From: Cyclobacterium plantarum
Lineage (GTDB): Bacteria; Bacteroidota; Bacteroidia; Cytophagales; Cyclobacteriaceae
Assembly (NCBI RefSeq): GCF_011290685.1
Contig: NZ_JAANYN010000002.1
Coordinates: 372,001 to 436,000 of the forward strand
Length of the DNA stretch: 64,000 nucleotides
Direction: 5' to 3'
Below are positions 17,268 through 26,462 of this stretch, piece by piece. The notes under the pieces were generated by a model. That model saw only the letters and a program-made list of their open reading frames with translations, did no database searches and was not told the DNA's origin. The position numbers and the translations under genes were made by a program. Every line of letters begins with the position of its first letter. Within the stretch, counting starts at the first letter, position 1.

Positions 17268-18407
17268 ATGGAAATCCCGGTTGTTTATATTGGCTTTGCT
17301 CAAGCTACTTTTATAGCCATAATGATGTTTTGGAAAAAACCCTTGAAGATCGCTGATGTCATCCTTGCTGTCTTTATGGTTTGTATAGCCTGGATGTTTG
17401 CCTTGAATATAGCCCAGGAAGTTAAGGGGGTAACCCAGCAAACCTGGTATTATTCAATTCCAATCTCCCTTACCTATCCGGCATTTCTTTACTTGTACTC
17501 CAAATATGTCTCGGTAGATTTTGGGCGGTTTCAAAGGAAAGATTATTTTCATTCAATCCCTTTTTTTGCTTCTTTTGTCCTAATTTTTTTATTTAAAAAT
17601 CCTGATATCGAAAGCTTTTATTTTGATCTGGAGTATTACGGCCAGCTCAACTGGTTAAGAAACAGCTTAGGATCGATATTTATCCTTCTGCTTTGGATCT
17701 ATGGGATTCTGGCTATTCGAAATATTAGGCACTATAGGAAACAACGGTCTGATCTTTACTCTTTCAAGTCAGACCTGAACAGCTTAAATTGGCTTTTGGT
17801 CTTTGTTATTTCCTTTATGGTGGTGCAAAATTTCATTATTTTAGCCACTACCCTATTTGAAACTGGGTATATCCAATTTGATATCAAGCCTCTGGTAAAT
17901 GTATCTTTATTGGTATTCGTTTATATTGCGGGTTTTTGGGGTTTCAGGCAAAATCAGCTGTCTTCAGCGCTTAATTCGGAAAAGGAATTTTTGCACCGGC
18001 GTGAAAATAAAGCGGGTATCCTTTCCTCAGAGAAGTACCAAAAATCAGGCTTGAAGAATGAGCAAGCCAATGCCTATTTAATTCAATTGACCCGGTTTAT
18101 GGAAGAAACGCTGGCATGGAAAGACAATGAACTATCCATTGCCAAAATATCGGAACAAACCCGGATTCCAAAACACTATATCACCCAGGTACTGAACGAG
18201 CATTTGGGGAAAAACTTTTATTCTTTTGTCAATGAATACCGCATAGCTGAAGCTAAAGAAATGATTGCCTCACCTAAATACCAGGCCTGGTCTTTTGTGG
18301 CGATTGCTTATGAATGTGGCTTTAATTCCAAAACAGCATTCAATAATTTTTTCAAAAAAATTACCGGTTTGACTCCTTCTGAATATAGAAATACCGCTAG
18401 CAATTAA
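17268..18407 (+). CDS. AraC-family regulator with N-terminal seven-span membrane domain
   Basis: The 379-residue protein has seven hydrophobic segments within residues 4-235. A cytoplasmic linker and a C-terminal AraC domain follow (about 280-375). The first helix-turn-helix contains LSIAKISEQTRIPKHYITQV, and the second shows the classic AYECGFNSKTAFNNFFKKIT and GLTPSEYR ending. Membrane-anchored AraC regulators are common in Bacteroidota and are thought to sense envelope or external signals directly. The neighbours (permease upstream, GH79 enzyme downstream) are both on the same strand but separated by long gaps, so its targets cannot be named. Confidence 0.88.
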   Translation: MEIPVVYIGFAQATFIAIMMFWKKPLKIADVILAVFMVCIAWMFALNIAQEVKGVTQQTWYYSIPISLTYPAFLYLYSKYVSVDFGRFQRKDYFHSIPFFASFVLIFLFKNPDIESFYFDLEYYGQLNWLRNSLGSIFILLLWIYGILAIRNIRHYRKQRSDLYSFKSDLNSLNWLLVFVISFMVVQNFIILATTLFETGYIQFDIKPLVNVSLLVFVYIAGFWGFRQNQLSSALNSEKEFLHRRENKAGILSSEKYQKSGLKNEQANAYLIQLTRFMEETLAWKDNELSIAKISEQTRIPKHYITQVLNEHLGKNFYSFVNEYRIAEAKEMIASPKYQAWSFVAIAYECGFNSKTAFNNFFKKITGLTPSEYRNTASN

Positions 18408-18439
18408 CCGCTATACTCCTCCTTCTAATATTTAATCAT

Positions 18440-18541
18440 CTGATGAATTCGAGCCTGTCTGAGGTAGCAAGTCCAGACAGGCATAAGGTACCCTATCAAC
18501 ACAATAGGATGCTTATCAAGGCGAGATTCTCCAGAAGGTCA
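18440..18541 (-). repeat. Dispersed hairpin repeat, copy 1
   Basis: On the minus strand this stretch reads through GAATCTCGCC, then a TTGATAAGCATCC block, and ends in the hairpin ATGCCTGTCTG...CAGACAGGCTCGAATTCATC. The same order of blocks occurs at 23258-23364 and 48771-48878. The hairpin arms GCCTGTCTG and CAGACAGGC are perfect (18453-18482). Confidence 0.6.
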
Positions 18542-18837
18542 GGAACAGGCCATCTGACCTTTGAAAATCAAAACATGAACAGATGACAAAAAAACCCATA
18601 TTTTTTAGCGATAAACAAGAGTCCTGTAATTACCTGATTTACAGCAGCCCATTTTAAACGAACGTCTTGCCCCGGGCAGGTGGACGACAACTTGCCCCGG
18701 GCGAAGAAAAGTGAACACCATTTCGTTTTCATTTTGGTAGCTTTGAAAAGCATGTAATGCCAATCATCTCAAAATTCTTTGAAATTGAGATGAAAGTGTA
18801 AAAAATAGACTCCATTTTAATTATAGAAAAGAAAATT
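18542..18837. other. Leader region of the GH79 gene
   Basis: No gene is seen. An inverted repeat, CATCTCAA and TTGAGATG around a 12-base loop (18765-18792), lies 45 bases upstream of the start codon and could be an operator or leader hairpin. The GCCCCGGGC-containing stretch near 18670-18705 repeats TTGCCCCGGGC twice. Confidence 0.4.
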
Positions 18838-20340
18838 ATGACTCGTAAATCCTGGCAACTTCTTCTCGCACTTTTAGCAATACCGGCATTTGCCCAGCAA
18901 AATCCTGAACCTCCAAGGCTGGAAATATCCGATTTTCATTTTATTACCGAAGTTGATGAAAGGTTCCAGTCCTTCAATATAGAAATGTGTGAAGTGGTGG
19001 GCGGTGATTTCTGGGTGCCTTATGGACTATTGGATCCTGAGAAAGTAAAGAAAGAAGGTTTTGCCGCGTTAAAACACAGCATCTCACCGATTGATCTTTA
19101 TGATCAGAAATTAAGAACACTGACAAGGGGATTGGGATCAGCGTACATCAGGATAAGCGGCACCTGGGCCAATACCACCTATTTTCAAGATAACGACGAA
19201 CCAAAAATGACGCAGGCCCCTGAGGGTTTTGAAACCGTCCTAACCAGAAAGGAATGGAAGGGCGTAATTGATTTTGTCAATGAAATGGATGCGAAACTGG
19301 TTACCTCTTTTGCCATCAGTGAGGGCATAAGAGACCGCAATGGCCATTGGACTCCTGATCAGGTTCAGGCATTGCTTAACTACACTGAATCTATCGGTGG
19401 AGAAATTACCGCTGCTGAAATGTTCAATGAGCCCTCCCATGCAAGTCATGGTGGAGCCCCTGAGGGGTACACCGCAGCTGATTATGCACAGGATTTTGAG
19501 GTGTTCAAAAAATTCATCGACAAGGCTGCCCCTGATATAAAGATTCTGGGCCCGGGGTCGACGGGTGAAGGTGGCATACTTCCTATAGATGCCTATATGG
19601 CCACTGATCAAATTCTTTCTGCAAAACCACAGCCTGAATTTGATATCTTTTCCTACCATTTTTATGGCGGGGTTTCCCGGCGATGTCAGGGAGGATTAAC
19701 ACCCGAAGGTGCGCTTTCCGAGGAATGGCTAAGCAAAACAGAACTGGGATTAAAGTATTATGAGGAGGCCCGGGACAAATTCTTACCAGATGCCCCTATT
19801 TGGCTTACGGAAACTGCTGAGGCAGCCTGTGGGGGAAATCCCTGGGCAGTCACCTATTTGGATTCATTCCGTTATCTCGAGCAACTGGGCAGACTGGCCA
19901 AAGAGGGTGTGAAGGTGGTCATGCACAATACCCTGGCCAGAAGTGAATATGCTTTGCTGGATAGCGAAACATTAGATCCACGCCCCAATTACTGGTCAGC
20001 ATTGATGTGGAACAAACTGATGGGAACAAAAGTATATGAAGCAGATTTCTCCCATGATGAGCTGGATATCTTCGTGCACAACCTTAAAGGTTTTTCTGAT
20101 GGCTATGGGGTATTGATCGTAAACCCTAAGGACATGGAATCTTCATTTTCCTTGCCAGTCGACGCAGAAAAATTCCTGCTTACCGCAGATTCTTTACAAA
20201 GCAAAACCGTACGCCTGAATGGAACGGTATTGGAATTGACGAGTGATCACGCGCTCCCTGCTATAGGTGGGCAAATGATTGCTGCCGGTGAAATCCAGGT
20301 TCCTGCGCATGGCATTATGTTTCTGGCTATTAAGAAATAA
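18838..20340 (+). CDS. GH79 family glycoside hydrolase (heparanase/beta-glucuronidase-like), secreted
   Basis: A signal peptide (residues 1 to about 20, ending FAQ) precedes a TIM barrel and a C-terminal beta domain. The order of motifs follows heparanase: SAYIRISGTWANTTYF (101-116), the acid/base glutamate in FNEPS (E198) and the nucleophile in IWLTET (E325). The next parts, GVKVVMHNTLARSEYALLD and NYWSALMWNKLMGTKVYE, also line up with human heparanase. GH79 enzymes cleave bonds next to glucuronic acid in glycosaminoglycans or plant arabinogalactans. The bacterial substrate here is unknown. The downstream secreted hydrolase on the same strand may work with it. Confidence 0.82.
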   Translation: MTRKSWQLLLALLAIPAFAQQNPEPPRLEISDFHFITEVDERFQSFNIEMCEVVGGDFWVPYGLLDPEKVKKEGFAALKHSISPIDLYDQKLRTLTRGLGSAYIRISGTWANTTYFQDNDEPKMTQAPEGFETVLTRKEWKGVIDFVNEMDAKLVTSFAISEGIRDRNGHWTPDQVQALLNYTESIGGEITAAEMFNEPSHASHGGAPEGYTAADYAQDFEVFKKFIDKAAPDIKILGPGSTGEGGILPIDAYMATDQILSAKPQPEFDIFSYHFYGGVSRRCQGGLTPEGALSEEWLSKTELGLKYYEEARDKFLPDAPIWLTETAEAACGGNPWAVTYLDSFRYLEQLGRLAKEGVKVVMHNTLARSEYALLDSETLDPRPNYWSALMWNKLMGTKVYEADFSHDELDIFVHNLKGFSDGYGVLIVNPKDMESSFSLPVDAEKFLLTADSLQSKTVRLNGTVLELTSDHALPAIGGQMIAAGEIQVPAHGIMFLAIKK

Positions 20341-20446
20341 ATGAGGGACAATCATATTTCTGAGAAGCAAGCCCAAAAGTTGCGGGACAAAAGACAATAA
20401 TATTAAATGAATTCGAATTAAGATCGTCAATATAAACCAATTGAAT

Positions 20447-20566
20447 CGTCACTGCGAACCCTTTGTCGTGGGTATAGGAGCTGGGAAAGGATGTGGCGGT
20501 CTCATTTGGCTAGAGATTCCCGCGGCTTTCACCGCTCAAAACCCTATCTAAGCCTCGGAATGACGG
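20447..20566. repeat. Interspersed repeat element with CGTCACTGCGA / CGGAATGACG ends
   Basis: The ends CGTCACTGCGA and CGGAATGACGG are partial inverse complements, and the interior holds TAGAGATTCCCGCGGC. This matches a widespread class of bacterial intergenic repeats that fold into long hairpins. It lies in the 411-base spacer 20341-20751; a run of six T residues follows it, so it may also end the GH79 transcript. Confidence 0.55.
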
Positions 20567-20751
20567 TTTTTTAAATAAATTCAGTAGAATTCAGATTTAC
20601 TAAATGAACGTAGCTAATAAAACATCGTTGTCACGGTGCGGGAACTGCCAGAGGAAGTGAATTAGTTCTTCAGTTGCTAGGCAAGATGAAGAAGTACTGT
20701 CACGAATCTGGGGCGTTACAAGAGAACCTAATATTTCAAAACAACAATGCA

Positions 20752-22845
20752 ATGAAGAAAAAAATATTATTCTATAGTTTGATCTGTATGGTATGGGCGC
20801 ATGGTCAGGAATTACTAGCCCAAACATCTAAATATAATCCGAAGAATGATCCAATGTTTTCCAAGCCCTATATAGACTTGGAAGAGTGGCGGGAATCCCC
20901 TGTCAGGCACCTCTACATTCATGGCGGGTTTGAAGGGACTGAGACAAGATTTTCCTTTTATTTTCCAGAAAAAGAAGCATATGAGGGGCATTTTTTCCAT
21001 TACATCACCCCTGTACCCGATAGTGAAACCCTATCTCAGGGACAAACAGGTGAAGAGGATAAGATAGGTTTTTCAATATCAAATGGTGCATATTTTGTAG
21101 AGACGAATGGTGGCGGTCCGTGGAACCCGGCTGTTCGGTCGGATACCAATGACCCCACCATAGGAGCCTATAAAGCGAATGCCGCAGCTGCCAATTATTC
21201 AAAGGAGCTGGCAAAAAGACTTTTTGGAGATCACCAGGTGTTTGGCTATGCCTTTGGAGGAAGCGGAGGTGCATTCCGGACTATTGGCGGAATAGAAAAT
21301 ACGGTAGGCGTCTGGGATGGGGCAGTTCCTTATGTAGTCGGCTCACCCATGGCCATTCCAAACGTATTTACCGTCCGAATGCATGCCATGCGAATACTTC
21401 AGCATAAACTTCACCAGATAGCCGATGCAGTTGAGCCTGGAGGCGGAGATATGTACAGAGGGCTAAATGAGGAAGAGAAAGCAGCCCTGCAGGAGGTGAC
21501 AAAAATGGGATTCCCGCCGAAGGCATGGTATGCACATAAGGATATGGGGATTCATGGGTTTGCCGTCCTATATCAGGGTATGGTAGCGGCTGATCCAGGA
21601 TATTTCGAGAAATTCTGGACTACGCCCGGATACCTGGGTTACGATCATCCGGAATCTTTTGACGGTGACCGAATTCAGCAGGAAAGTACCGTTTCCAAAA
21701 TCATCACCCGTGGTGAGGCGATTAGGATGGAGCTGAATGTGGAACCTCTCGCAGGCCAGGCACGTGGCACGGCCGATGCTGCGTTCCAAAGTCTAAGCGA
21801 AAAGCAAATTAATGAGCCTGTGGCCTTTCAGTTAGCTGATGAGTTGGCTCAAGTACAATTTTTGGGAGGAGATTTGCTGATCAAAAGCGGAAGTGCAGAG
21901 GACGGAAAAGTGATGTTGAAGGCTATCGACGGAGACATCGTTTATCTTGGTGTGGCAGATCCTTCTGAGACCGCTAAAATAGAAGTTGGGGATAAAGTCC
22001 TGGTAGACAATTCAAATTTTCTGGCCGCTCAAACCTATCACAGACATCAGGTTCCAGGCGAAGAATACCCTGTATACGATCAGTTCAGAGATGAGAAAGG
22101 TGAGCCTATCTATCCTCAACGCGCATTTCTTTTAGGGCCCATATTTACCAGAGGAGCTTCAGGTGCAGTCCAAACAGGCATATTCGAAGGAAAAATGATT
22201 TTGCTGGAGTCTTTGTGGGACAGTGAGGCGTATCCATGGCAGGCTGATTGGTACCGAGACCGGGTGATTGAAAATCTGGGGGAAAAAACCGGAGATCATT
22301 TCAGGGTGTGGTTTACCGACCATGCCAGCCATGCGGACCGGACATCAGCCGGAGATCCCAATCATATTGTGAGCTACTTAGGTGTACTTCAGCAAGCATT
22401 ACTGGATCTTAGCGATTGGGTGGAAAAAGGCGTTGAACCGGCACCTAGTACAAATTATGAGGTAGTAGATGGACAAGTAATGGTCCCCGCAACTGCTGGG
22501 GAAAGAAAGGGCATCCAGCCTGTCATTACACTTGAAGCCAATGGGGCATCAAAGTTGATTGTAAATGCAGGTGAATCTGTAAAGTTCGCTGCGCAAATTG
22601 AATTGCCTGAAGGCAGCGGGACAATTGTAGCACTTGAATGGGACTTTAAAGGCAATGGTGAATTTGTAAAAGCAGCAACCACCATTTCAGAAAGTAGCCT
22701 CTTCGAAATTGAAGCTGAGCACAAGTACCCCGAACCTGGCACTTACTTCGTGGCTTTGCGGGCAACTTCCCAAAGAAAGGGAGATACCAACACCCCATTC
22801 ACCAGAATCAAAAATCTAGGTCGTGTCAGGGTGGTTGTGCAATAG
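20752..22845 (+). CDS. Secreted alpha/beta hydrolase with C-terminal PKD-like domain
   Basis: From the ATG at 20752 the product has 697 residues; a frame extension to 20674 lacks a signal peptide and is rejected. Residues 1-24 are a signal peptide. A hydrolase region contains GYAFGGSGGAFRT, with the likely nucleophile Ser171 in GGSGG, and a later WFTDHASHAD segment that may hold the catalytic histidine. Residues from about 595 to the end form an Ig/PKD-like beta domain (ALEWDFKGNGEF, KYPEPGTYFVALRA). I do not recognise a characterised family; an esterase acting on a polysaccharide is a reasonable guess from the domain plan and the neighbouring GH79 gene. Confidence 0.65.
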   Translation: MKKKILFYSLICMVWAHGQELLAQTSKYNPKNDPMFSKPYIDLEEWRESPVRHLYIHGGFEGTETRFSFYFPEKEAYEGHFFHYITPVPDSETLSQGQTGEEDKIGFSISNGAYFVETNGGGPWNPAVRSDTNDPTIGAYKANAAAANYSKELAKRLFGDHQVFGYAFGGSGGAFRTIGGIENTVGVWDGAVPYVVGSPMAIPNVFTVRMHAMRILQHKLHQIADAVEPGGGDMYRGLNEEEKAALQEVTKMGFPPKAWYAHKDMGIHGFAVLYQGMVAADPGYFEKFWTTPGYLGYDHPESFDGDRIQQESTVSKIITRGEAIRMELNVEPLAGQARGTADAAFQSLSEKQINEPVAFQLADELAQVQFLGGDLLIKSGSAEDGKVMLKAIDGDIVYLGVADPSETAKIEVGDKVLVDNSNFLAAQTYHRHQVPGEEYPVYDQFRDEKGEPIYPQRAFLLGPIFTRGASGAVQTGIFEGKMILLESLWDSEAYPWQADWYRDRVIENLGEKTGDHFRVWFTDHASHADRTSAGDPNHIVSYLGVLQQALLDLSDWVEKGVEPAPSTNYEVVDGQVMVPATAGERKGIQPVITLEANGASKLIVNAGESVKFAAQIELPEGSGTIVALEWDFKGNGEFVKAATTISESSLFEIEAEHKYPEPGTYFVALRATSQRKGDTNTPFTRIKNLGRVRVVVQ

Positions 22846-23574
22846 TAACCTTTTTAATTTTTCCAGGATTCCAACCCGTTTTCTATGGTTTTTGAAATTC
22901 AATATTAGAGATTCTGTATTTGAAATAAAAGCCGGAGGATTTAGCGGAGATGGTCTCAAACCATCTGCACAGCAGTGCCTGATCCGGCGGAACGTCATAA
23001 ACGTAAAACAATATTTGTTGAAAGGTCAATGGGTGCATTATTTTCATAAATTGCTTGTGCATTGTAGCATTCCATTCCCTTAAGTCCGCGCAAAAAAATC
23101 CCGGTGAAATATTAAAATAGTGAATGATCAAATATAACGATATAATTCGCTGGTGAAGGAATATTCTTTCTATTTTTAAAACAATACTTACTTGTCGGTT
23201 AAGGAGAAAACAGGCTTTCTAAAATTTCATATGTTTATAATTGTTTTTTAGCGGCCATAACTTGCCTCGATTTATCGGGGTGGAATCTCGCATGCTTTAT
23301 AATCATCCCTGTGTGTGAAGATCTCGTCATGCCTGCCTGCGGTAGGCAGGCTCGATTTCATCTCTTAAACCAGCCTTTTTTAATCCTTTTTTGATCGATC
23401 CCGACCATTTCTGTCCGGTTTTTAAAATTTAAAAAGTCAATAAATACGTTTTTACCCTGTTTTAAAGGGATTTCAATGGCATGATACTGGTAATTACTAT
23501 TTCCTAGATAATTTGATGCTATTTCAGATAATCTGATTCATATTTTGGCCCTTTCCAACCCAATCAAAATCATT
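22846..23574. other. Long spacer holding a dispersed repeat
   Basis: No gene is seen. The stretch carries the second copy of the hairpin repeat (23258-23364). The last 110 bases are AT-rich and should hold the promoter of the permease at 23575. A TTG at 23545 extends that frame but lacks conservation. Confidence 0.5.
23258..23364 (+). repeat. Dispersed hairpin repeat, copy 2
   Basis: The blocks are CCTCGATTTATCGGGGTGG, AATCTCGCATGC, TTATAATCATCCCTGTGTG, and the hairpin GCCTGCCTGCGGTAGGCAGGC (23331-23351) followed by TCGATTTCATCTC. The same blocks occur at 18440-18541 (minus) and 48771-48878. Confidence 0.65.
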
Positions 23575-25992
23575 ATGTGGAAAAATAATATCAAAATTGC
23601 GATAAGAAATCTCCGGAATCACAAAGTCCTTACTTTAGTCAATGTATCGGGAATGACAGTGGCCCTATTGGTATGCCTATTAATAGGTTTGTATATCCAA
23701 GATGAATTGTCTTATGATCGCCATGTCAGAGACAAAGACAGGATCTACCGAGTTGCCCTGAAAACTTCGGAGGCAAGGTGGGCCGGCTCACCTGGTCCTT
23801 TAGCAGAAGGCCTGAAAAATGAATTTGAGGAAGTGGAAACTTCCACGAGGATAATGAAATTTCCCGGTATAAAGGATATGTTACTGAAGGTGGAAGTCAA
23901 TGGCGAAAAAAAACAGTTTTATGAAACAAATGGGTATTACATTGATTCCACCTTTTTTAAGGTTTTTGAATACCGTTTTCTGGATGGAAATCCTGATGTT
24001 GCACTGGCTGCTCCAAATTCAATCATTTTGTCAGCCACACTTGCCAAAAAGCTTTTCGGAAATGAAGATCCGATCAACAAGCCATTGATGGTTGGTTTGC
24101 CTTTTGGGGAATTTGAATACAGCATTACAGGTGTATTTGATGACAGCGGTATCAAATCGCATATTAATGCCAATTATTACTTATCCATGGATAACAATGA
24201 TGTAGGCCATGCGATCAAAACCATGACCAACTGGGCTTCCAACAATATCTTTTTTACCTATATAAAACTTACTCCAAATGCAGTTCCATCAATTTTTGAA
24301 AGTAAATTAAATCCTTTTTTTGAACGCCATGGTGGAGAGGACCTCAAGGCGATGGGCAGTTATAGTAAATCTTTGATCCTGCAACCCTTTCAGGAAATCT
24401 ACCTCCAATCCAATATGGAATATGAACTTGGTGTTACAGGAAATTTGACCAACCTTTATGTATTCGGTTCGGTGGCGGTTTTTATTCTTCTGATCGCCTG
24501 TATCAATTTTATGAACCTCGCAACTGCCCGTTCTGAAAAACGGTCCAAAGAAGTGGGCATCCGAAAATTGCTCGGAGCAGACCGAAAGGCATTGATATTC
24601 CAATTTTTGGGTGAATCCACCTTTATTTCTCTATTAGGCTTTACGATTGCATTGATTGCGGCATTAACTTTAATGCCCTTTTTCAACCAACTGACAGGAA
24701 AAGAACTCTTACTTTATCAGAATTATTTCCCGATAAGTTTCCTTTTTTTGGTGGCGATGGTAGCGGGCCTTTTGGCAGGTATTTATCCGGCATTTTTCCT
24801 TTCCGGCTTTACTCCGGTAATGGTACTAAAAGGAAGGTTCAGAGGTCAGGTGGCAGGATTTTCGCTGAGGAAGGTACTCGTGGTATTGCAATTTGCGGTA
24901 TCCGCCTGTTTGATTTTGATGGTCATCGTTTTTAGTCAGCAACTGTCTTATGTTCAAAAGACGGACCTTGGTTTTAACAAAGAACAACAGCTGATCATTC
25001 CGCTTCAAAGTGAATTTACAGCTGGAAAATATGAGGTTTTGAAATCAGGCCTTTTGCAGCATCCTGGTGTAAAATCCGTAACGGTAGCCAGCTCTTATCC
25101 CGGAATTGAGAACATTGAAAGCATGCTTTATTATGCTGAAGGCAAGTCAGTAGATGAGGCGGTAAACATCACCAATGCAGTGGTAGGAGATGATTTTTTA
25201 GAAACCTTCGGATTTAGATTATTGGAAGGCAAGGCCTTTACCCAAGCACTCACTGCGGAAAATCCGGTGATGGTGCTCAATGAATCTGCGGTTCGGGCTT
25301 TGGGGTTTTCAACCGGGGAAGCTGTTGGAAGAAAAGTGCATTACGAATGGAGGGGAGAACTGAACACCTATGAAATCATCGGAGTGGTCAAAGATTTTCA
25401 CTTCAGAAGCCTCCACAGGAAAATCGAACCTTTTGGGTTTATCAGAGGAAATAGAGGCGGGCACCTGATAGCAAACTTCAAAGGTGGGGATGTCAATGAA
25501 ATACTGACTTTTGCTGCTTCAATATGGAAAAGCAGTGAAATCACAGATCCCTTTATGTATTCCTTCTTGGATCAGGATTTTCAGCGCAATTATGAAAAAG
25601 AAGAACGGTCTGCCTTTATAATGCTATCTAGTGCTGTTTTGGCGATATTTATAGCCTGTCTGGGATTATTTGGATTAGCAAGTTTCATGACGGAGCAGCG
25701 GACTAAAGAAATAGGAATCCGTAAAACAATGGGTGCGACGGTCTGGACTATTGTAAGGTTACTTTCGCAGGATTTTGGCATGACGGTTTTCTTTGCGGTT
25801 TTGATTTCCATTCCATTCAGTTTATACCTGGCCAATCGCTGGCTGTCAGATTTTGCTTTCAAAATTGACCTCCATTGGGGATATTTTGCACTGGCAGGAT
25901 TGGTTGCGATGATGATAGCCATGCTGACCGTGAGTTACCAGTCGATCAAAACCGCCCTGATGAATCCTGTGGACAGCTTGAGAAGCGAATAG
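23575..25992 (+). CDS. FtsX/MacB-type ABC transporter permease, paralogue of the 14402 gene
   Basis: The ATG at 23575 gives 805 residues starting WKNNIKIAIRNLRNHKVLTL. Architecture is the same as the protein at 14402-16819: first span, MacB core domain, an FtsX domain (RSKEVGIRKLLGADR), then a second core and FtsX domain (RTKEIGIRKTMGAT) and a final span pair. The end NPVDSLRSE corresponds to NPVKSLKSD in the paralogue. No ATPase gene is adjacent, so it must use one encoded elsewhere. The substrate is unknown. The two copies probably arose by duplication, but the genes between them are unrelated. Confidence 0.88.
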   Translation: MWKNNIKIAIRNLRNHKVLTLVNVSGMTVALLVCLLIGLYIQDELSYDRHVRDKDRIYRVALKTSEARWAGSPGPLAEGLKNEFEEVETSTRIMKFPGIKDMLLKVEVNGEKKQFYETNGYYIDSTFFKVFEYRFLDGNPDVALAAPNSIILSATLAKKLFGNEDPINKPLMVGLPFGEFEYSITGVFDDSGIKSHINANYYLSMDNNDVGHAIKTMTNWASNNIFFTYIKLTPNAVPSIFESKLNPFFERHGGEDLKAMGSYSKSLILQPFQEIYLQSNMEYELGVTGNLTNLYVFGSVAVFILLIACINFMNLATARSEKRSKEVGIRKLLGADRKALIFQFLGESTFISLLGFTIALIAALTLMPFFNQLTGKELLLYQNYFPISFLFLVAMVAGLLAGIYPAFFLSGFTPVMVLKGRFRGQVAGFSLRKVLVVLQFAVSACLILMVIVFSQQLSYVQKTDLGFNKEQQLIIPLQSEFTAGKYEVLKSGLLQHPGVKSVTVASSYPGIENIESMLYYAEGKSVDEAVNITNAVVGDDFLETFGFRLLEGKAFTQALTAENPVMVLNESAVRALGFSTGEAVGRKVHYEWRGELNTYEIIGVVKDFHFRSLHRKIEPFGFIRGNRGGHLIANFKGGDVNEILTFAASIWKSSEITDPFMYSFLDQDFQRNYEKEERSAFIMLSSAVLAIFIACLGLFGLASFMTEQRTKEIGIRKTMGATVWTIVRLLSQDFGMTVFFAVLISIPFSLYLANRWLSDFAFKIDLHWGYFALAGLVAMMIAMLTVSYQSIKTALMNPVDSLRSE

Positions 25993-26462
25993 CTATTCAG
26001 CAAGTTCAAATAGTCCGGAAAAAAAATATGAATAGGGAAAAGCTGTCTTTTATGATTCCATTATAGCAGCGCTTATGACTAAGATTTAATTTTCATGCCA
26101 TTCCTTATTTTAAGGCGTCAACACTGCCACCTTCATCTTTTAAAAATTGCAAAACAGCCTATAAATTACTCATGTCTAACCTGGAACTGGCCATACGACT
26201 GGCCACATTACCACTGATAATCACATATTTAATTTTATTATCCGGTGCTACGCAATCCCGTATATCCGGCATGCTGCCATCCATGTTTCTGGTAAAAAAG
26301 TATTGTAAACTAAATATATTTAGGCGATAGGTACTATTGTAATTAAATAGGTTAATAAAATTTAATTTGATAGTTGGTTAAAGTAAAAAAAATAAAACAA
26401 AATCTTGGATTTTATTTTAAACTATTCTTAACTTTCAAATATTTTTTAACCAATTCTTTAAT
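25993..26462. other. Spacer with a possible degenerate minus-strand gene
   Basis: On the minus strand a frame from about 26350 to 26105 reads a coherent peptide (MDGSMPDIRDCVAPDNKIKY, then VIISGNVASRMASS) and is interrupted by a single TAG at 26159-26161. It then continues as LQFLKDEGGSVDALK to a TAA at 26105. It may be the 3' end of a lost gene; I do not recognise the family, and the AT-rich upstream part may be open by chance. Confidence 0.3.
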
